The notes beneath the pieces were generated by a model. That model did not search any database. It was not told the DNA's origin and saw only the letters and a program-made list of their open reading frames with translations. Shown here piece after piece: positions 44,556-52,926 of a stretch of DNA of 64,000 nucleotides. The stretch spans positions 673,648-737,647 of the forward strand of contig NZ_JH994111.1 of NCBI RefSeq assembly GCF_000316195.1. Reading direction: 5' to 3'. Positions within the stretch are counted from its first letter, which is position 1. The number at the start of each line of letters is the position of its first letter. The position numbers and the translations under genes were made by a program. The stretch is from Brachyspira hampsonii 30446. Lineage in GTDB: Bacteria > Spirochaetota > Brachyspiria > Brachyspirales > Brachyspiraceae.

Positions 44556-46286
44556 ATGAATATATCAGTAAAACTGCATAATTTATTAAAAGAAGAAAAA
44601 AGCGAACTCGACGCTTCATACAAAATAGAAAAAAATAAAGATAATATCATAATAATTTCTAAAAATGGAAGAGCTTTACATAGTAAATATAATATTAATA
44701 ATGAATCAAAAAGAGCTTTAGAAAATATCAATAAAAATAAAAATCTCCTCATAATATATGGATATGGATTAGGATATACTTTAAAATATCTGATTGAAAA
44801 TATTGATAATTATTTTAATAAAGAAATCATAAAAACTCTTAAAATAATAGTTGTCATAGAAGATGCAGCAGTTTTCAAATATTCTTATTATAATATATAC
44901 AATACGGATAATAAGAATATATTTTTTGTATATAAAGATGACAGTATTGATTATATAAATAAAATCATTGATTATAAAAGCATAAATGGTATTAATTTGG
45001 TTCTTCTTCCATCGCTTACCAAAGAAGAAAAGGATAATGCTAATATATTTTATACTCAGATATTAAATATAATGGAAAAAGAAATATCAAATATATTTAC
45101 CAATATGTATTTTGAGAATATATGGACTAAGAATATAATATTTAATAGTGAGTATATAAAAAAATCATCGGATATAATTCATTTTAAAGATGCATTCAAA
45201 GGATTAAAGGCTCTTTTAATATGTCCAGGACCTACATTGAAGCATAGTATAGATACAATAAAAAAAGAAAGAGAAAATTTCTTTATTATATGCGTTGATA
45301 CTAGTTACAGTGTATTATGTAAACATGGCATAATTCCTGATTTTGTGATTACTGTAGACGGAGGATTTTTTAATTCTTTAGATTTTGTATATGAAAATAG
45401 TGTATTTCCTTATTTGGTTATGGATATAGCGGCAAATAAAATAATACCTAGAAATATAAATGCTGATATTATAAGATTTACTTCTTCTGAAAATTTAGGA
45501 ATAATAAAATATATACAAGATTTTACCAAATTATCATGTCTTACTACTTCAAGCACCGTAGCAACAACTATGATAGATTTTGCTCATTATATTGGTTTAG
45601 ATGAAGTATTATTAATAGGTTTTGACAATAGCTATCCTTTTTATGAGAGGCATATTAAACATGCTCTTTCTTATGAATATATGGTGAATAAAACTAATAA
45701 ATTAAAAACTTATGAATCATATTATTTTAATGCTATAAGAAATAATAATACAAATATAGATAATTATCCGCCTACGGAATTTGTATTTGAAAGTCAGATG
45801 GAATATTTTAATGAATTCAAAGATAAATATTCAAATATGAAAATAAATAGAATTACTAAAGAAGCTGTGAAAATAGATTCTATAGAAGAGGGCAGCATAG
45901 AGAATTTTTCTATTGATAATATAAGAAAGAAAGCATTAAATATAGCTAATAGCATATATGAAAAAGATAATAATACTGATATAAAAAAAGCATATATAGA
46001 ATTAAAAAATACATTAGAAGAATTTAGAAATATTTTGTCAAATATATATAACGATATAAATAATAATTTAAATAATATAGATGAATTATATTATGAAACA
46101 ATGAATCTTGTAAAAGAATATCAAAAAAAAGCAAGCATACTGCAAACTATTTTATCAGCGACTATACTTATGTGCGAAAGGGGAGAAAGAGAAAAAAAAG
46201 AAAAATTAATATTTCTTATTGCTGAAAGTTTGAGAAATGTGAATTACTTTTTTACTAGAATATCTTTAATTATAGAAAAATTATAA
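44556..46286 (+). CDS. DUF115 / motility accessory factor (Maf)-like protein
   Basis: This 576-residue cytosolic protein contains the DUF115/MptE-like domain in its middle: ALLICPGPTLKHSI, CVDTSYSVLCKHGIIPDFVITVDGG, SSTVATTMIDFAHYIGLDEVLLIGFDNSY. The Maf family transfers nonulosonic acids to flagellin in Campylobacter, Aeromonas and others. The C-terminal third is helical and Asn-rich. The flagellin gene lies 15 kb away. A role in flagellin glycosylation is a family-based inference. The ATG has no strong ribosome site. Confidence 0.8.
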   Translation: MNISVKLHNLLKEEKSELDASYKIEKNKDNIIIISKNGRALHSKYNINNESKRALENINKNKNLLIIYGYGLGYTLKYLIENIDNYFNKEIIKTLKIIVVIEDAAVFKYSYYNIYNTDNKNIFFVYKDDSIDYINKIIDYKSINGINLVLLPSLTKEEKDNANIFYTQILNIMEKEISNIFTNMYFENIWTKNIIFNSEYIKKSSDIIHFKDAFKGLKALLICPGPTLKHSIDTIKKERENFFIICVDTSYSVLCKHGIIPDFVITVDGGFFNSLDFVYENSVFPYLVMDIAANKIIPRNINADIIRFTSSENLGIIKYIQDFTKLSCLTTSSTVATTMIDFAHYIGLDEVLLIGFDNSYPFYERHIKHALSYEYMVNKTNKLKTYESYYFNAIRNNNTNIDNYPPTEFVFESQMEYFNEFKDKYSNMKINRITKEAVKIDSIEEGSIENFSIDNIRKKALNIANSIYEKDNNTDIKKAYIELKNTLEEFRNILSNIYNDINNNLNNIDELYYETMNLVKEYQKKASILQTILSATILMCERGEREKKEKLIFLIAESLRNVNYFFTRISLIIEKL

Positions 46287-46310
46287 TAATTATAAAAAAG
46301 TGAATATAAA

Positions 46311-46961
46311 ATGAAAATTATTTATGAAGATGATTATTTCATTGCTATTGATAAAGAAGCAGGTATTGAAGCAGATAATAATTTAATAAATATGATAAAA
46401 AAAGAATATAATCATATTGACAGTTTATATTTAGTTCATAGAATAGATAAATTTACTTCAGGAATACTTATTCTTGCTAGAGATGAGAAAACTAAACAAT
46501 ATTTTGAAGAATCTTTTAAAAATAAAATCATTAATAAAGTATATCATGCCATAGTTCAGGGAAAAGTGAAAAAAGATAATGGTACAATAGATGTATCAAT
46601 AGGAATAGACAAAAAAAATCCTAATAGGAGAATACCATTGCCTGTAAAAGATGGAGGAGAATCAGCAGTAACTCATTATAAAGTTCTGAAAATATTAAAT
46701 GAACATACTTTACTTGAGCTTAAACCAGTAACAGGCAGAACGCATCAGATAAGAGTGCATCTTTCATATATAGGACATCCAATAATAGGTGATAAAATAT
46801 ATTCAAAAAATGCTGATATTTATAAAATGAAAGGTTTTGCTTTAATAGCAAAAGAAATTAATTTTGTTCACCCAATCACAAAAAAAGATATAAAGATAGA
46901 TATAAAATACAATAAAGAGTTTTTAATTAGGATTAAGCTCCTTGAAAGAGTTAAAAAATAA
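46311..46961 (+). CDS. RluA-family pseudouridine synthase
   Basis: This 216-residue enzyme converts uridine to pseudouridine in rRNA or tRNA. The catalytic Asp is in LVHRIDKFTSGILILAR, followed by YHAIVQGKV and the C-terminal ELKPVTGRTHQIRVHLSYIGHPIIGD, all diagnostic. It lacks the N-terminal S4 domain of RluC/RluD, so it resembles the shorter RluA/TruC types. It lies 24 bases after the DUF115 gene on the same strand and is probably co-transcribed. The target position is not predictable. Confidence 0.9.
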   Translation: MKIIYEDDYFIAIDKEAGIEADNNLINMIKKEYNHIDSLYLVHRIDKFTSGILILARDEKTKQYFEESFKNKIINKVYHAIVQGKVKKDNGTIDVSIGIDKKNPNRRIPLPVKDGGESAVTHYKVLKILNEHTLLELKPVTGRTHQIRVHLSYIGHPIIGDKIYSKNADIYKMKGFALIAKEINFVHPITKKDIKIDIKYNKEFLIRIKLLERVKK

Positions 46962-47074
46962 AATTATTCATTTTTTTTATTGACTTTTTTCCTAATAATT
47001 TATATATTTTCTTAAATAATAAAAGATTATATTTAATTTTTATTAAAATTAATAAATAATAGAAGGAGTAAAAA

Positions 47075-47572
47075 ATGACAGTTACATTTCAAGGTGCAAC
47101 ACAAACTTTAGAAGGTGCTCAATTAACAGTAGGAGCTAAAGCTTTAGATTTTACAGTAGTAAAAACAGATTTAAGTCCATGGTCTTTAAAAGATGCAGGT
47201 GATACAGTAAAAATAATAGCTTCTGTACCATCTCTAGATACACCAGTATGCGATGTACAAACTAAAAGATTCAATAAAGAAGCTGCTTCTTTAAAAGGAG
47301 TAACAGTAGTAACAGTATCTGTTGACTTACCATTTGCTCAAGCTAGATGGTGTGCTGCTGCTAATGCTTCTTCACATATAGTAGCTTCTGACTATAATCA
47401 AAAAGATTTCGGAAGAAAATACGGTACTTTATTAAAAGAATTACAACTTTTAACTCGTGCTGTATTTGTACTTGACAAAGACAATACTGTTAAATATGTA
47501 CAATATGTTCCAGAAATCACTAATGAACCAGATTATGATGCTGCTTTAAATGCTGCTAAAGCTCTTTTATAA
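47075..47572 (+). CDS. tpx: Thiol peroxidase
   Basis: This 165-residue atypical 2-Cys peroxiredoxin reduces H2O2 and lipid hydroperoxides with thioredoxin. The peroxidatic Cys59 lies in SLDTPVCD and the resolving Cys93 in ARWCAAA, at the usual Tpx spacing. AGAAGGAG precedes the ATG, a strong ribosome site, and codon use is markedly Ala-GCT/Thr-ACA biased, suggesting high expression. Its own terminator follows, and a glutathione-peroxidase-type gene comes next: an oxidative stress pair suited to an aerotolerant anaerobe. Confidence 0.95.
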   Translation: MTVTFQGATQTLEGAQLTVGAKALDFTVVKTDLSPWSLKDAGDTVKIIASVPSLDTPVCDVQTKRFNKEAASLKGVTVVTVSVDLPFAQARWCAAANASSHIVASDYNQKDFGRKYGTLLKELQLLTRAVFVLDKDNTVKYVQYVPEITNEPDYDAALNAAKALL

Positions 47573-47594
47573 TTTATAATTAGAGAGTAATTTT

Positions 47595-47630
47595 AAGGCA
47601 TATTCTATTATTATAGAGTATGCCTTTTTT
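47595..47630 (+). terminator. Terminator of tpx
   Basis: The stem AAGGCATAtTCTAT/ATAGAGTATGCCTT is followed by a T run. Confidence 0.88.
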
Positions 47631-47705
47631 ATTTGCATATATATAAAAACTAATTTATAATTTCAAAATAAATAATTAATACTTATAAAAATTTATGGAG
47701 GAATT

Positions 47706-48188
47706 ATGAGTATATATGACTACACTGTAAAAGATGCTGAAGGCAAGGATGTTAAATTAAAAAAATATGAAGGTAAAGTTTTATTAATAGTAAATACTGC
47801 CACAAAATGCGGATTTACAAAGCAGTATCCAGCATTGCAAGATTTATATAAAAAATATAAAAAAGAAGGCTTTGAAATATTAGATTTCCCTTGCAATCAA
47901 TTCGGAGGTCAGGCTAAAGAACCTATTGAAGAGATTGCCGAGTTTAGAAAAGAAAAATTTGGTATTACTTTCAAACTATTTGATAAAGTAAAAGTTAATA
48001 GTAAAAATGCAGATCCTTTATTTGTTTATTTAAAATCAGAAAAACCAACTGAAGAGGGTGTTGAAAAAATAAGATGGAACTTCGGTAAGTTTTTAATAGA
48101 CAGACAGGGAAATATAGTAGGACGCTATGATCCTAGAGTAAAACCTGAAGAACTTGATGAGATAGTAGGAGAACTTCTTAAAAAGTAA
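47706..48188 (+). CDS. Glutathione peroxidase family thiol peroxidase
   Basis: This 160-residue GPx-family enzyme reduces hydroperoxides. The peroxidatic residue is Cys35 in TATKCGFTKQ (not selenocysteine), with Gln in CNQFGGQ and Trp-Asn in RWNFGKFL completing the catalytic set. The block where many bacterial GPx proteins have a resolving Cys (EFCxxxYG) reads EFRKEKFG, so that Cys is replaced by Arg. It may act as a 1-Cys enzyme or use Cys63. GGAGG lies just before the ATG. It is downstream of tpx with separate terminators. Confidence 0.9.
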   Translation: MSIYDYTVKDAEGKDVKLKKYEGKVLLIVNTATKCGFTKQYPALQDLYKKYKKEGFEILDFPCNQFGGQAKEPIEEIAEFRKEKFGITFKLFDKVKVNSKNADPLFVYLKSEKPTEEGVEKIRWNFGKFLIDRQGNIVGRYDPRVKPEELDEIVGELLKK

Positions 48189-48200
48189 TAAATAAAAATT

Positions 48201-48238
48201 AAGAGCTTTTATATATTGTTGTATATAGAAGCTCTTTT
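48201..48238 (+). terminator. Terminator of the glutathione peroxidase gene
   Basis: The stem AAGAGCTT.TATATA/TATATA.AAGCTCTT is followed by TTT. Confidence 0.8.
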
Positions 48239-48335
48239 TATTTCTAATAGTTAAAAGTTTTTTATTTATAAAAAATTATTCTCTGTTTATATTATATGTA
48301 CGCCACTATACTATTACTATTTTTTATTATAGTTT

Positions 48336-48507
48336 TTCTATTTCTTTATTATTTATATATAAAAAATTTGTTCACTAAAAGTATCTGACAAGTAAACTTG
48401 CCAGATGTTCACAAATTTTTTATTTCTTTATTTTTATATATAAAAAAATTTGTTCACTAAAAGTATCTGACAAGTAAACTTGCCAGATGTTCACAAATTT
48501 TTTATTT
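48336..48507. repeat. Tandem 82-base hairpin repeats at the 3' end of the Rpn-type gene
   Basis: Two near-identical units with an 82-base period contain ATTTGTTCACTAAAAGTATC, then ATCTGACAAGT...ACTTGCCAGAT, then GTTCACAAATTTTT. Each can fold into a long hairpin flanked by A and T runs, like a terminator. The right unit overlaps the last codons of the Rpn-type gene and supplies its TGA stop (48491-48493). The unit also includes a copy of bases resembling the gene's end (TATTTCTT). Confidence 0.75.
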
Positions 48508-49348
48508 CTTCTATACTTAATCCTGTGTTTTCACTTATAATTTTTATGTCTATGCCTGCATTCTTGAAACTTTTAGCTATGGATATTTGCTGCTGCCTTT
48601 TACCTTGTTCTATGCCTTCTTCTCTTCCTAATCTTCTTTCTTCTTCAAGCATTATTTGATTACCATATAAATATGCCTGCCTTTTATCATATTCGTTCAT
48701 CAGTAGTCTATCTTTAATAAAGTTATTGTATCTTCTTTGTACTTCTTCCATTATAGGTTTTTCTTTTACTAGATCAGACATAATAACCTCCTTATTATCT
48801 TTTTCTTTCATTGTAAAAAATTTAAGCCAGCAGTTTAAATCTGATTGTAATAAATTATATTTAAATTTTTTGAGTTCAATTATATGAATTTGCAAATGAT
48901 CTGTTAACAGTCTTTTGCCGTTAGTATCATAAATCATATAACATGAATGTATAGAATCATTATCATCTAAATTAAAATTAAGTAAGTTGATACTAATTAC
49001 TGGAGTTAAAGCATCATATTTTTCTCCATGCTTTAATAGCTTACTATAATTAGCTGTCCAATAATATAGTATGCGTTCTGGAAATCTAGAATTACCTTGT
49101 AACTGTATTTCTATAATTACAACAGTACCATTTTGAGTTATACACTTTACATCTGCTATTGTTTCCTTATCTTCATAATTTTCCTTATAATTAAATGGAG
49201 TAAGTATCTCTACTGATCTAAAAGTTTTCATATTAGAGTCAAGCATTATTGAATTGATAAAGTCAAGCAGTATAGGATTACTGTCTGGTGATGAAAATAA
49301 ATACCTCACAAAATAATCATTTAAAACATTAATATCTCTTCTGCTCAT
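48491..49348 (-). CDS. Rpn-family PD-(D/E)XK nuclease / transposase-like protein
   Basis: This protein of about 285 residues belongs to the PF12784/Rpn group of putative recombination-promoting nucleases. The N-terminal part (NDYFVRYLFSS...ILLDFINSIM), the catalytic stretch ETIADVKCITQNGTVVIIEIQLQ (Asp...Glu-X-Gln), and RILYYWTANYSKLLKHGEKYD are typical. The C-terminal segment EEERRLGREEGIEQGKRQQQ also recurs in the family. The frame extends to a TTG at 49363; the ATG at 49348 is preferred, though neither has a ribosome site. It lies directly downstream of a broken gene. These genes occur in many copies in spirochaetes and may move or mediate horizontal recombination. Confidence 0.8.
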   Translation of the reverse strand: MSRRDINVLNDYFVRYLFSSPDSNPILLDFINSIMLDSNMKTFRSVEILTPFNYKENYEDKETIADVKCITQNGTVVIIEIQLQGNSRFPERILYYWTANYSKLLKHGEKYDALTPVISINLLNFNLDDNDSIHSCYMIYDTNGKRLLTDHLQIHIIELKKFKYNLLQSDLNCWLKFFTMKEKDNKEVIMSDLVKEKPIMEEVQRRYNNFIKDRLLMNEYDKRQAYLYGNQIMLEEERRLGREEGIEQGKRQQQISIAKSFKNAGIDIKIISENTGLSIEEIKNL

Positions 49349-49410
49349 AATACTATTATACAAAAAATAACTATAAAAGTAAAGTTTAAGACTATCATAT
49401 ATTTTATCTC

Positions 49411-49848
49411 CTAAAGGTTTTATGGTTTGTATATTTAAGCTTAATAGTTTACTCTTATTTTTCCAGCTTCCTTTTAAATCAATATTCTTTTTGCCATTTC
49501 CTAAATTAATAATATTATTTAACTGACTATTATCTATTTTAAAGCTGAATTATTCTTTTTTATCAGAATTATCATAATCAAAGGCAGTTAATTTAATGTT
49601 ATTTTTATACATTTCTCCGCTTATAGGTATTGGATTATTAATACTATTATATTTATAATATCCGTCTATATAAGACTTCTTATTTTCTGTAATACTATCA
49701 GGATTTGAAGTATGTATATTTATTTTAATAGGGTATTTGTAAATAGTTCCTTCAATAGTAAAAAATAAATGCTTGTTATATTGGTAGTATAAGCAAAAGC
49801 AGATATGTAAATTATATTAATTAATAACATTATAAATAATTTTTTCAT
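49411..49848 (-). pseudogene. Decayed gene for a small exported protein
   Basis: An ATG at 49848 starts a signal peptide (MKKLFIMLLINIIYISAFA). Codons then lose the frame at a run of A/T near 49760-49766. In the neighbouring frame the sequence continues sensibly as TIEGTIYKYPIKINIHTSN through YIDGYYKYNS and ISGEMYKNNIKLTAFDYDNS to a TAA at 49550-49552. After the TAA the frame stays open and keeps the same beta-rich style (NLGNGKKNIDLKGSWKNKSK). So there is at least one frameshift and possibly one premature stop. The intact family is not known to me. This accounts for the gap at 49364-49961. Confidence 0.65.
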
Positions 49849-49961
49849 AAATCTACTCTTTATTATTAAATATATAAGTTCAGTATTTATAATAATTTTG
49901 ACAATTGGTAAATTTCTAGTATAATTTACGCGTTTTAATAATTTGATATAAAGGCATTATT

Positions 49962-50699
49962 ATGAATATCAAAATAGAAATATGCGTTGATTCTGTAGAG
50001 TCCTGTATAAATTCTGAAAAAGGCGGAGCTGACCGACTTGAGCTTTGCGGAAATATGTTCGAGGGAGGTACAACTGCAAGTTTCGGTGTTTTAGAATTAG
50101 CAAGAGAAAAGGTGAATATACCAATATATGCAATGGTGCGTCCTAGGGGCGGAGATTTCTGCTATGATGATACAGAGTTTGAAGTAATGAAAAGAGAAAT
50201 AAAACTCATGAAGGAATTAAAAATTGACGGTATAGTATTCGGCATACTTACAAAAGAAGGAAAAGTTGATAAAGAAAGATGCAGTGAACTATTAGATTTA
50301 TGGGGAAATAGTAAAGCTACTTTTCATAGGGCAGTAGATGTAAGCTGTGATTTGAATAAAGCATGCGAAGATATAATATCTATTGGTTTTGAGAGAATAC
50401 TCACTTCCGGAGGTGAGGCTAATGTTATGAACGGTATAATCAAATTAAAAGAATTAGTTTCAAAATATAATAATAAAATAATAATAATGCCCGGAAGCGG
50501 AATAAATGAAAGAAATATAGAATATATAAAAGATACTCTAAAAGCTAATGAATATCATATGACAGCAAATAAAACAGTTAATAGTTTAATGGAATACAGA
50601 AATGAAAATGTATTTATGGGAACAGCTTTAAGGTCTTCAGAGTTTAGTATAAAATATACTGATGAAGAAAAGGTAAAAAATATAAAATCAAAATTATAA
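49962..50699 (+). CDS. cutC: CutC-family protein
   Basis: This 245-residue TIM-barrel protein of the CutC family was named for copper homeostasis, but its biochemical role is unsettled. Signatures are EICVDSVESCINSEKGGADRLELCG, YAMVRPRGGDFCYDD, GIVFGILTKEG, FHRAVDV, and RILTSGGEAN. The length is normal. The gene lies alone, divergent from the decayed gene, with ATAAAGG upstream of the ATG. Confidence 0.92.
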   Translation: MNIKIEICVDSVESCINSEKGGADRLELCGNMFEGGTTASFGVLELAREKVNIPIYAMVRPRGGDFCYDDTEFEVMKREIKLMKELKIDGIVFGILTKEGKVDKERCSELLDLWGNSKATFHRAVDVSCDLNKACEDIISIGFERILTSGGEANVMNGIIKLKELVSKYNNKIIIMPGSGINERNIEYIKDTLKANEYHMTANKTVNSLMEYRNENVFMGTALRSSEFSIKYTDEEKVKNIKSKL

Positions 50700-50779
50700 A
50701 AATAATATTGACATAAATATTTTTTTTATTATCCTATTATTTTTTTAATACAACATTAAATACTAAAACTATAAAGAAT

Positions 50780-51493
50780 ATGAATACTAAAAAACATGAT
50801 TTAATTTCAGCATTAAAATATGCTTTTCCTTTTACTGTACCTGTTCTTGTAGGGTATATATTTTTGGGTATGGCTTATGGAGTACTTATGAAATCTAAAG
50901 GTCTTGATACTTGGCTTGCCGTTTTTTTAAGTTTATTTGCCTATTGCGGAAGCATGCAGTATACCGCTATTAATTATTTATTTTTAGCTCCTTTTAATCC
51001 TCTATATGCTTTTATGCTTACATTAATAGTTAATTCAAGGGTAGGTTTTTATGGAATATCTCTTGCATCAAAATTTCAAAATACAGGAATTATAAAACCT
51101 TATTTGATATATACTTTAAGCGATGAAACTTTTTCTATACTATGCTCTGCAGATATACCGGAAAATATTAATAAAAACGCCTTTCTTTTCTTTGTGTCTT
51201 TCATAGATCACATGTATTGGAATATAGGTACATTGTTAGGCTGTTTAATAGGATCTTTTATCACTTTCAATACTAAAGGGCTTGATTTTGTTTTAACTGC
51301 TTTATTTGTCGTGATATTTACAGAACAATGGCTTGAAAGTAAAGATCATAGAGGTGCTTTGATTGGGCTTATATGCTCTATACCTATTTTAATATTTAAA
51401 ACTAATATATTCATAATACTTGCTATGGTATTGATATTCATATCTATAAGTATAATTTATAAATATAATGAAGATGGAAAAATATATGAATAA
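50780..51493 (+). CDS. azlC: AzlC-family branched-chain amino acid exporter, large subunit
   Basis: This 237-residue membrane protein with about seven helices exports branched-chain amino acids or analogues together with AzlD. The family block GYIFLGMAYGVLMKSKGLDTW, then AYCGSMQYTAINYL, NSRVGFYGISLASKF and TLSDETFSI are present. It is upstream of azlD, whose start lies inside its last codons, so translation is coupled. No regulator such as AzlB is next to it. Confidence 0.9.
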   Translation: MNTKKHDLISALKYAFPFTVPVLVGYIFLGMAYGVLMKSKGLDTWLAVFLSLFAYCGSMQYTAINYLFLAPFNPLYAFMLTLIVNSRVGFYGISLASKFQNTGIIKPYLIYTLSDETFSILCSADIPENINKNAFLFFVSFIDHMYWNIGTLLGCLIGSFITFNTKGLDFVLTALFVVIFTEQWLESKDHRGALIGLICSIPILIFKTNIFIILAMVLIFISISIIYKYNEDGKIYE

Positions 51494-51815
51494 TAAAGAA
51501 ATATTTATAACAGCTTTGATGATTGTAATTGGAACCGCTTTTTTAAGATTTCTTCCTTTTATCATAATAAATAAATCATTATCTGAAAATAGATATGTAC
51601 AGTTTTTAGGTAAAGTGCTTCCTTATTCTATGATAGCACTTCTTGTGATATATTGTTTGAAAGATATAAATATTATAAAATTTCCTTATGCCTTACCGGA
51701 ATTAATATCTATAGCAATTATAATAATTTTGCATGTAATAAAAAGAAATGTTTTAATAAGTATAGGAGCAGGAACTATAATTTATATGTTTTTGGTGCAG
51801 GTGATATTTGTATAA
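51486..51815 (+). CDS. azlD: AzlD-family branched-chain amino acid exporter, small subunit
   Basis: This protein of about 109 residues with four helices is the obligate partner of AzlC. TAFLRFLPFIIINKSLSENRYVQFLGKVLPYSMIALLVIYCLKD is the typical sequence. The ATG at 51486 overlaps the azlC stop (ATGAATAA); an ATG at 51468 in the same frame would add six residues. The pair is translationally coupled. It is followed by convergent lepB after 5 bases. Confidence 0.88.
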   Translation: MNNKEIFITALMIVIGTAFLRFLPFIIINKSLSENRYVQFLGKVLPYSMIALLVIYCLKDINIIKFPYALPELISIAIIIILHVIKRNVLISIGAGTIIYMFLVQVIFV

Positions 51816-51820
51816 TAATT

Positions 51821-52351
51821 TTATTCTGAAATATTATTATGATGAAAAATATTATTAAATAGCTGAAATCTTTTTTTAGGGCTGAATATGAGTATAACCT
51901 GACCTTTTATATCTTTTTCATCTACAAGCCCAAAATATCTGCTATCCTCGCTTACCTTTATATTATCTCCCAAAACGAAATACTGATTACTGCCTACAAT
52001 ATAGAGTCCGTCATCTTCGCTTGAAAATATATAATATTCATGTTCTATAAGATTGTCATTTAAATAAAGTCCGCCTTCTTTTATTTCTACTTTATCGCCC
52101 TCTATTCCTATAACTCTTTTTACGAGATTTGTATCATCATAATTAAATACTACAACATCAAAATTTTTAATTCTATTAAATATAAAATTCTTTTTTAAAA
52201 GAAGTATTTGATCTCCCTCAAAAAAAGTAGGCTCCATAGATTTATTAGTAACAATATATGTGTCAAAGAAAAATATTCTAATAAATCCGGCTATTAAAAC
52301 GGCACTTAATGAAGCTAATATTATTTCTACAATTTGTTTTTTATTTGTCAT
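51821..52351 (-). CDS. lepB: Signal peptidase I
   Basis: This 176-residue inner-membrane serine protease cleaves signal peptides from exported proteins. One N-terminal helix (about 9-28) is followed by box B with Ser38 (TNKSMEPTFFEGD), Lys78 in box D (NLVKRVIGIEGD), and box E (YFVLGDN...SEDSRYFG). At 176 residues it is the short Gram-positive-like form with a single membrane helix. It lies 8 bases after the Nudix gene on the same strand. Confidence 0.93.
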   Translation of the reverse strand: MTNKKQIVEIILASLSAVLIAGFIRIFFFDTYIVTNKSMEPTFFEGDQILLLKKNFIFNRIKNFDVVVFNYDDTNLVKRVIGIEGDKVEIKEGGLYLNDNLIEHEYYIFSSEDDGLYIVGSNQYFVLGDNIKVSEDSRYFGLVDEKDIKGQVILIFSPKKRFQLFNNIFHHNNISE

Positions 52352-52359
52352 ATAAAAAA

Positions 52360-52926
52360 TTAAAAATTATTAATATAATAAGAAAAAGCATCTTTTGCAG
52401 ATTCAAAAGCTATTTTTTCAAAATCAATATCTTCTCTTCTTATAAAAATAACTTTTGAAGCATCATCATTCGCAGCAGCATCTGGTATATAATCTAATTT
52501 TGAATAAAAGAATATATCCGTTGTAACATACATAATACCATCATATATATATTCATTAGCTCCGCTCATAAAAAAATGTATATCATTTAATTTTATATTT
52601 GTCTCTTCAAAAACTTCTCTAACAGCAGTATCTTCAGCCCTTTCATAAGGCTCGCAAAAACCTCCCGGCATATCTATATAGCCTTTTTTAGGTTCGAATT
52701 TCCTTTCAACGAATACTATTCCATTTGGTGTTTCTATTATAACTCCTACAGCTGATGCCGGATTAGTAAAATATGTTCTTTTACATTTTGAACATTGAAA
52801 AATCTTTATATCATTAAAAATAAAAGTATCTTTTTCTCCGCAATAAGGACAATATTTAAATTGATATTTAATATGTTCTTTTATTTTTAAAGCATTTGTA
52901 AAATTATTATTAGTATGTTCTTGCAT
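52360..52926 (-). CDS. Nudix hydrolase with zinc ribbon
   Basis: This 188-residue protein has an N-terminal zinc ribbon (Cys26, Cys29, Cys45, Cys48: CPYCG...CSKC) and a Nudix domain with the box at about 89-111 (GFCEPYERAEDTAVREVFEETN). The layout resembles the NudC-type or ADP-ribose/NADH-type hydrolases, but it lacks the NudC C-terminal SQPWPF motif. The substrate is probably a nucleoside diphosphate derivative. It overlaps the upstream gene by 17 bases, so the three-gene unit is coupled. Confidence 0.88.
   Translation of the reverse strand: MQEHTNNNFTNALKIKEHIKYQFKYCPYCGEKDTFIFNDIKIFQCSKCKRTYFTNPASAVGVIIETPNGIVFVERKFEPKKGYIDMPGGFCEPYERAEDTAVREVFEETNIKLNDIHFFMSGANEYIYDGIMYVTTDIFFYSKLDYIPDAAANDDASKVIFIRREDIDFEKIAFESAKDAFSYYINNF

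Noticed and set aside
48300..48510. The 82-base repeat as a CRISPR array
   Set aside because: Only two copies exist, the whole unit repeats with no variable spacer, and no cas genes are in the window.
52691..52710. GGTTCGAATTTCC, similar to a tRNA T-loop
   Set aside because: It lies inside the Nudix gene and has no flanking acceptor or anticodon stems.
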